Shown piece by piece: positions 60,096 through 64,000 of a DNA stretch of 64,000 nucleotides (position 1 is its first letter; each line of letters begins with the position of its first letter). A program made the translations under genes and the position numbers. Origin of the DNA: Sphingobacteriales bacterium 44-15 (GTDB lineage: Bacteria; Bacteroidota; Bacteroidia; Chitinophagales; Chitinophagaceae); contig MKWG01000013.1 in assembly GCA_001899685.1 (NCBI GenBank), positions 75,638-139,637 on the forward strand, read 5' to 3'. The notes below the pieces were generated by a model. It ran no database searches. It worked only from the letters and a program-made list of their open reading frames with translations, and was not told the DNA's origin.

Positions 60096-60336
60096 TTTTA
60101 CTTTTTTCAGATTTTAATCTTTTCAAATTTTCGTCAAAGTCAAAATTTTCAACTCGTGGGCTGTTCAAGCCTTTCTGAATTGCAGCTCTCAATGCAGTAA
60201 TTTTGCTTTCTTCATCTTCTAAAAGCCGAAGCCCGGCACGAATAACTTCACTCACGTTCTTATACCGTCCTGCTGATACCTGGCTACTTACAAACTGGTC
60301 AAAATAGTTTCCGAGTGATATTGATGTATTTTTCAT
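60088..60336 (-). CDS. ParD family antitoxin
   Basis: SISLGNYFDQFVSSQVSAGRYKNVSEVIRAGLRLLEDEESK; overlaps parE-like gene. Confidence 0.92.
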   Translation of the reverse strand: MKNTSISLGNYFDQFVSSQVSAGRYKNVSEVIRAGLRLLEDEESKITALRAAIQKGLNSPRVENFDFDENLKRLKSEKSKNG

Positions 60337-60540
60337 TTTATCAAACTTTCCCCAAAGTTACCAAAAATTGGTAACTGTGCAAGTGTTTTAGTCACACCTT
60401 TTAGGTTTTTCTTTTTCAGTTCACCAAATTTGAAATTTGTTTCCATAAAAAACTTCATCAATTCTCCCCATTTTTAAGTCTCGTGAGACACGAGCCCTGG
60501 CGACAGATCCTACCTCGCCGTGTTACTATCTCCCGTCTCC

Positions 60541-60563
60541 CCGGCACGTGTCTCACGTGCCGG
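60541..60563. repeat. Perfect 10-bp palindrome CCGGCACGTG-TCT-CACGTGCCGG
   Basis: Direct reading; degenerate copy at 62769-62791. Confidence 0.9.
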
Positions 60564-60672
60564 AAAGAAGAAAAGGTGAAGACATACACCAGTACGGAAA
60601 ATAGTGTAAAGCAGAACCATCCCCCTTGCAGCAGTGCCATTATAATGATACCGGCCTGCCGTTCTTCAAGTA

Positions 60673-60833
60673 TTCACCCACATGCGTTACCTCTCTTACA
60701 TCCACCAGGTGCGCGGCTTCTACCAGCTTTATCAAATAGATTGCATTACACAGCATTTTGTAAATTAAGTGAGTTATGGATCACCAGGAAGAATACCGGG
60801 AGCTGTATATCCGCATTGGTGAAACATATTTTT
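60673..60833. repeat. Duplicated segment carrying 3' end of the 62873-type gene, copy 2
   Basis: Minus frame CNAIYLIKLVEAAHLVDVREVTHVGEYLKNGRPVSL* matches C-terminus of ORF 62873..63481. Confidence 0.88.
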
Positions 60834-60878
60834 GAACGGCGAGATGACGGTTACGGTTTCCGTATAGCGACAAATAAT

Positions 60879-61040
60879 TTATAATTTAGGTAGACCTACT
60901 GTTTTCAGAATACGGTTTGCCCTTTCAGCCTTATCTTTAAAAAATGGCTGCTCATCATATTTCCCATTCAGGGTATTATCAATACTAAAGCCTTTGGGAA
61001 GCTTTAGCTTTGCTGATTTTATTTGTTTTTTGGGTTTCAT
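60879..61040 (-). CDS. Small hypothetical protein (53 aa)
   Basis: Below ORF-track cut-off: MKPKKQIKSAKLKLPKGFSIDNTLNGKYDEQPFFKDKAERANRILKTVGLPKL. Confidence 0.5.
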   Translation of the reverse strand: MKPKKQIKSAKLKLPKGFSIDNTLNGKYDEQPFFKDKAERANRILKTVGLPKL

Positions 61041-61124
61041 GGCAAATCAAATTTATGATTTTCTACGTACTAAAAGCTTTCCTCAACGATGTAGGGATTC
61101 AACAAAGCAATGTAAATTTGAACT

Positions 61125-61343
61125 ATGAAAATTGCACTTCAATATGTTAACGACATGAATGGCAGAACAAATGCTGTTCAGCTACCCCTGACAGAATGGG
61201 AAAAAGTACTGAATAAGCTAAAAAAGTATGAACGAGCTTTAAAGCTGAAATCAGACCTTAAAGAGGCATTTGAACAAGTCGCTAGTCTTAAAAAAGCAAA
61301 AGAGCATAAGCAGACACTAAACGAATTTTTAAATGAGCTTTAG
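61125..61343 (+). CDS. RelB-like antitoxin
   Basis: NAVQLPLTEWEKVLNKLKKYERALKLKSDLKEAFEQVASLKKAKEHKQTLNEFLNEL; overlaps start of toxin fragment. Confidence 0.75.
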   Translation: MKIALQYVNDMNGRTNAVQLPLTEWEKVLNKLKKYERALKLKSDLKEAFEQVASLKKAKEHKQTLNEFLNEL

Positions 61344-61455
61344 TATTATTCCCAGCGACAAGTTTAAGCGGGAAGCGAAACGGCTTATCAGGAAATTTCC
61401 ATCTCTCAAATCTGAATCACCTGACGATCATTTGTTTTACCCAATAGTTATCTAA
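61333..61455 (+). pseudogene. RelE-like toxin, truncated after about 28 codons
   Basis: MSFSIIPSDKFKREAKRLIRKFPSLKSE then unrelated SPDDHLFYPIVI*. Confidence 0.7.
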
Positions 61456-61538
61456 TAAAGCATGAACATCCCCCCAAATCTTCTTTTTTCTCGCAGCGTT
61501 TCATGAGCTTCTCCGGAGAGCCTAAAGGCAGGCGATTT

Positions 61539-61886
61539 TTACTCTTGCTTTGATTCCAATAATTGAGTAATGTCTGTGAGCAAATGAGGAATGTTATGCT
61601 GGATAATATCCCAAACAATATTACTGTCTATTCCAAAATAATCGTGAACTATTATGTTGCGAAAGTCCTTTATCTGCCGCCAGTTTATATGCGGGTGCTG
61701 TGCTTTATAACTATCGGGTATTCTTGCCACAGCTTCGCCGATTATCATAAAATTATGCTGTACAGCATGTACTGTTTTTATGTCTGTACTGTATTGTTCA
61801 AATGTAAGCCCTTCGGTAAAGGATATTATATTGTCTATTGATTCCTTTATATCTCCTAATAAAAAAAAGACACTTCTTTCAGACAT
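61539..61886 (-). CDS. hepT: HepT-like (DUF86) toxin
   Basis: R-x4-HxY motif in FRNIIVHDYFGID; overlaps nucleotidyltransferase gene. Confidence 0.93.
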   Translation of the reverse strand: MSERSVFFLLGDIKESIDNIISFTEGLTFEQYSTDIKTVHAVQHNFMIIGEAVARIPDSYKAQHPHINWRQIKDFRNIIVHDYFGIDSNIVWDIIQHNIPHLLTDITQLLESKQE

Positions 61887-62169
61887 GGATCAGGTGTTTT
61901 TCCACAAACGGCAGGTATTTTTCCTTAATTCCTTTACGGGATACAAGGTCAATCTTTGTATGAAAAATATCTTCCAGTTCATGTGCCAGAGAAATAAATT
62001 CAATTCCTACCCTGCCATTAAAATCAACAAGGATATCTATGTCACTGTTTTCATTAAAATCGCCCCGTGCATAAGAACCAAACAAACCTAATTCAGAAAT
62101 GGGATAGCGTGTTTGGAGTTCAGGCTTTTTGTCCTTTAATATTTTGATTATCTGGATAGTGCTGTACAT
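61879..62169 (-). CDS. mntA: MntA-like nucleotidyltransferase antitoxin
   Basis: GSYARGDFNENSDIDILVDF (GSx10DxD). Confidence 0.93.
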   Translation of the reverse strand: MYSTIQIIKILKDKKPELQTRYPISELGLFGSYARGDFNENSDIDILVDFNGRVGIEFISLAHELEDIFHTKIDLVSRKGIKEKYLPFVEKHLIHV

Positions 62170-62241
62170 GTATCAAAAGTAATAAAAAACAGTAAGAAAA
62201 AGAGTGAGTTCGGGACACCTTACCCTTTTCCTCGCAGCGTT

Positions 62242-62457
62242 TCATAAGCTTCTCACAGCATCTGCCTCTCTCCCACTACAACATGCATTTAATTCAATAC
62301 AACCTGCTGGCGGTATTATAAACTCACTACGCTTTTCCATAAAAAGTTTATCCCCATCAAAAACCGGGTGCTGTTGTATATGTTCCGGGAGATAATCAGG
62401 ACCTACTGTAGATTTTCCTGCTCCGTTGGAGCCTGTTATAATATAAAGTTCAGGCAT
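62242..62457 (-). pseudogene. Zeta-toxin-like protein, truncated
   Basis: MPELYIITGSNGAGKSTVGPDYLPEHIQQHPVFDGDKLFMEKRSE then non-homologous tail. Confidence 0.75.
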
Positions 62458-62460
62458 TCC

Positions 62461-62715
62461 CTATCCTGACAATTTATACTTTTGTCGCAGCATATCAGCT
62501 TCCACAGGAGAAAGTTGCCTGATAACGCTGAAATCCCTTGCGGAAGGAGTAACAGACACAAGTTTAATGATGCCATCAGGATATTCAAGGTAGCATTGAT
62601 TGCGCTTTAGATCGCTCGAATTGATCATAAAAGGATGGCCACTTTTAAGCTTTTGCAGCCGTAATCGTTTTACGGCCCGGGTTCCTTTTCTTTCCATTAA
62701 ATTCAACTGCGTCAT
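62461..62715 (-). CDS. Small protein preceding zeta toxin, putative antitoxin
   Basis: MTQLNLMERKGTRAVKRLRLQKLKSGHPFMINSSDLKRNQCYLEYPDGIIKLVSVTPSARDF...; end 4 nt from the zeta-toxin start; track ORF 62461..62853 has an N-terminus lying in repeat sequence. Confidence 0.6.
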   Translation of the reverse strand: MTQLNLMERKGTRAVKRLRLQKLKSGHPFMINSSDLKRNQCYLEYPDGIIKLVSVTPSARDFSVIRQLSPVEADMLRQKYKLSG

Positions 62716-62872
62716 AACATCAAAATTTACAAAAAGAAATTCGTATTTTATAAGGTCTTCCTCCTGTCCAGGCACGCGTCTCACATGCCGGAAAGATGAA
62801 CCAGGGTGGGGTAAGGACACACCAGTACGGAAAATAGTGTAAAGCAGAGCCATTCCCCTTGCAGCAGTGCCA

Positions 62873-63481
62873 TTATAATGATAACTGCCTGCCCTTCTTT
62901 ACACATTCACCCACATGCGTTACCTCCCTTACATCCACCAGGTGCGCGGCTTCTACCAGCTTTATTAAATGGATGCATACGGTTAGCGGGTCTGCTATAG
63001 AAGTGCTGTCACTGCAAAAAGCATTTTCCACTACCTGCTCCCAGCACTGCATCCAGTTGCTGAGCGACTGGTAGCTGAAAAACTGTTGAAATGCCCGGTA
63101 GGGATCGCTATATTCTTTTTCTGACAGGCAGCGCGGAAGCTCCTTCCACACATCGGCGCTAACATAATGGCTGCAATAGTATTTTTTATGGAAGAGGTCT
63201 TCTTTTTTAATGGTAACCGCGCTGTGCTTTTTATGCCTCAAAGCATAGGCGGCTTTTATAAGCGAGCGGATGAGCTTGCTGTATAAAAGTATATCGGCAG
63301 GTGAATCTCCTTTGTACACACCTGCCCCGCTGGCATGGCACACCAGTTTTTTGATGAGCCTGCGAAAGTGGTGCACGTGCGCTTCGGCAAAGAAGTGGGC
63401 AATTACCTGGTAAGGGTCTGTAATGCATTCGTACAGCCAGCATTGGGTGTTGAACGGGTCTTTGTGGTGTTTGGTTTTCAT
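62873..63481 (-). CDS. Unknown helical protein, candidate partner of the adjacent nuclease-like gene
   Basis: MKTKHHKDPFNTQCWLYECITDPYQVIAHFFAEAHVHHFRRLIKKL...; no recognised family; paralogous 3' fragments upstream. Confidence 0.65.
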   Translation of the reverse strand: MKTKHHKDPFNTQCWLYECITDPYQVIAHFFAEAHVHHFRRLIKKLVCHASGAGVYKGDSPADILLYSKLIRSLIKAAYALRHKKHSAVTIKKEDLFHKKYYCSHYVSADVWKELPRCLSEKEYSDPYRAFQQFFSYQSLSNWMQCWEQVVENAFCSDSTSIADPLTVCIHLIKLVEAAHLVDVREVTHVGECVKKGRQLSL

Positions 63482-63531
63482 CTTTTTATTTTTAGGTGAG
63501 GCTTAGATAGACCTGTAAGGTTTTGAAAACA

Positions 63532-64000
63532 TTATAGGTCTTGCTGTTGCGGTGGCAGTATGCCGGGGAAGGCGGTGATGATCTCCCCGCCGGTGCTGGT
63601 AATGACCGTAATGGTGGTTACGGTATTGCCCGAAGGATCGTGACCGAGCGGCGTGCCGGTATCCAGTACCCGCTGCAGGTGAGGGCTGTGCGGAACAGTC
63701 TCTGGCGGTTGCTGGCAGGCATCTCTTATACAGGCCACAATTTGGGGTATGGGTATGGTAAACTTGCCGGTAAGCGGGTGGCGCGGCACTTTGTAGTAAT
63801 GGCGCTCTAAAATATGCGCCAGCGCTTTGCTGCTTAGGTACGAACCTTTGCGCAGCAGCTTTTTACGGTGCTTTATGGGCAGTTGCCATATAAGCCCCTC
63901 CTGCAATTGCTGCAGCCAGCTTTGAGTATCTGCCAGCAGGAACAGGGCCTGCAGCCATTGGGTTTCGTTGAAATGGATGTTGGTGCTTTGTGCAGGTGTG
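63532..64000 (-). CDS. Unknown protein with BECR-nuclease-like C-terminus (partial, runs off window)
   Basis: Open to window edge: ...TPAQSTNIHFNETQWLQALFLLADTQSWLQQLQEGLIWQLPIKHRKKLLRKGSYLSSKALAHILERHYYKVPRHPLTGKFTIPIPQIVACIRDA...RVLDTGTPLGHDPSGNTVTTITVITSTGGEIITAFPG. Confidence 0.65.
   Translation of the reverse strand, partial: TPAQSTNIHFNETQWLQALFLLADTQSWLQQLQEGLIWQLPIKHRKKLLRKGSYLSSKALAHILERHYYKVPRHPLTGKFTIPIPQIVACIRDACQQPPETVPHSPHLQRVLDTGTPLGHDPSGNTVTTITVITSTGGEIITAFPGILPPQQQDL

Noticed and set aside
60458-60640. ORF starting MALLQGGWFCFTLF
   Set aside because: Translation of duplicated non-coding repeat; the same start MALL appears at 62853 because the repeat is duplicated
52500-64000. 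Prophage or integrative element
   Set aside because: No integrase, structural phage, conjugation or intact transposase genes seen; cannot exclude one beyond the right edge

Overview
Chromosomal window from a Bacteroidota bacterium, probably Chitinophagaceae-like (inferred from SusC/SusD pairs, FecR/ECF modules, TAnnTTTG-type promoters and gene style). Positions 1-52 kb are mostly ordinary. They hold a partial heptosyltransferase, a TsaC/Sua5-type protein, dapD, tRNA-Leu(CAG), TonB-dependent receptors, two SusC/SusD loci (one with a ceramidase-like and a PhoPQ-related hydrolase gene, one with ECF sigma/FecR and TlpA), recA, mgsA, a MarR/thioredoxin-like/YggS cluster, an RND efflux operon with a TetR regulator, and mqnE. 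Positions about 52.5-64 kb are an accessory region rich in intact and broken toxin-antitoxin genes: a YhcG/DUF1016 nuclease, ParDE, MntA-HepT, truncated RelE, RhuM and zeta-toxin fragments. This region also contains a 30-75 bp CTACTGG-ended MITE-like repeat family and repeated copies of the 3' end of an unknown gene. The best candidate for something undescribed is the gene pair at 62873-64000: a protein whose C-terminus resembles a BECR-type nuclease, plus an all-helical partner whose 3' end is duplicated upstream as fragments. A second unusual signal is a set of intergenic tracts with about 7-nt periodicity, each locus having its own 'word', often arranged as inverted repeats. No intact transposase, prophage, rRNA or CRISPR array was seen. 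All family calls come from reading the sequence; no database search was run.
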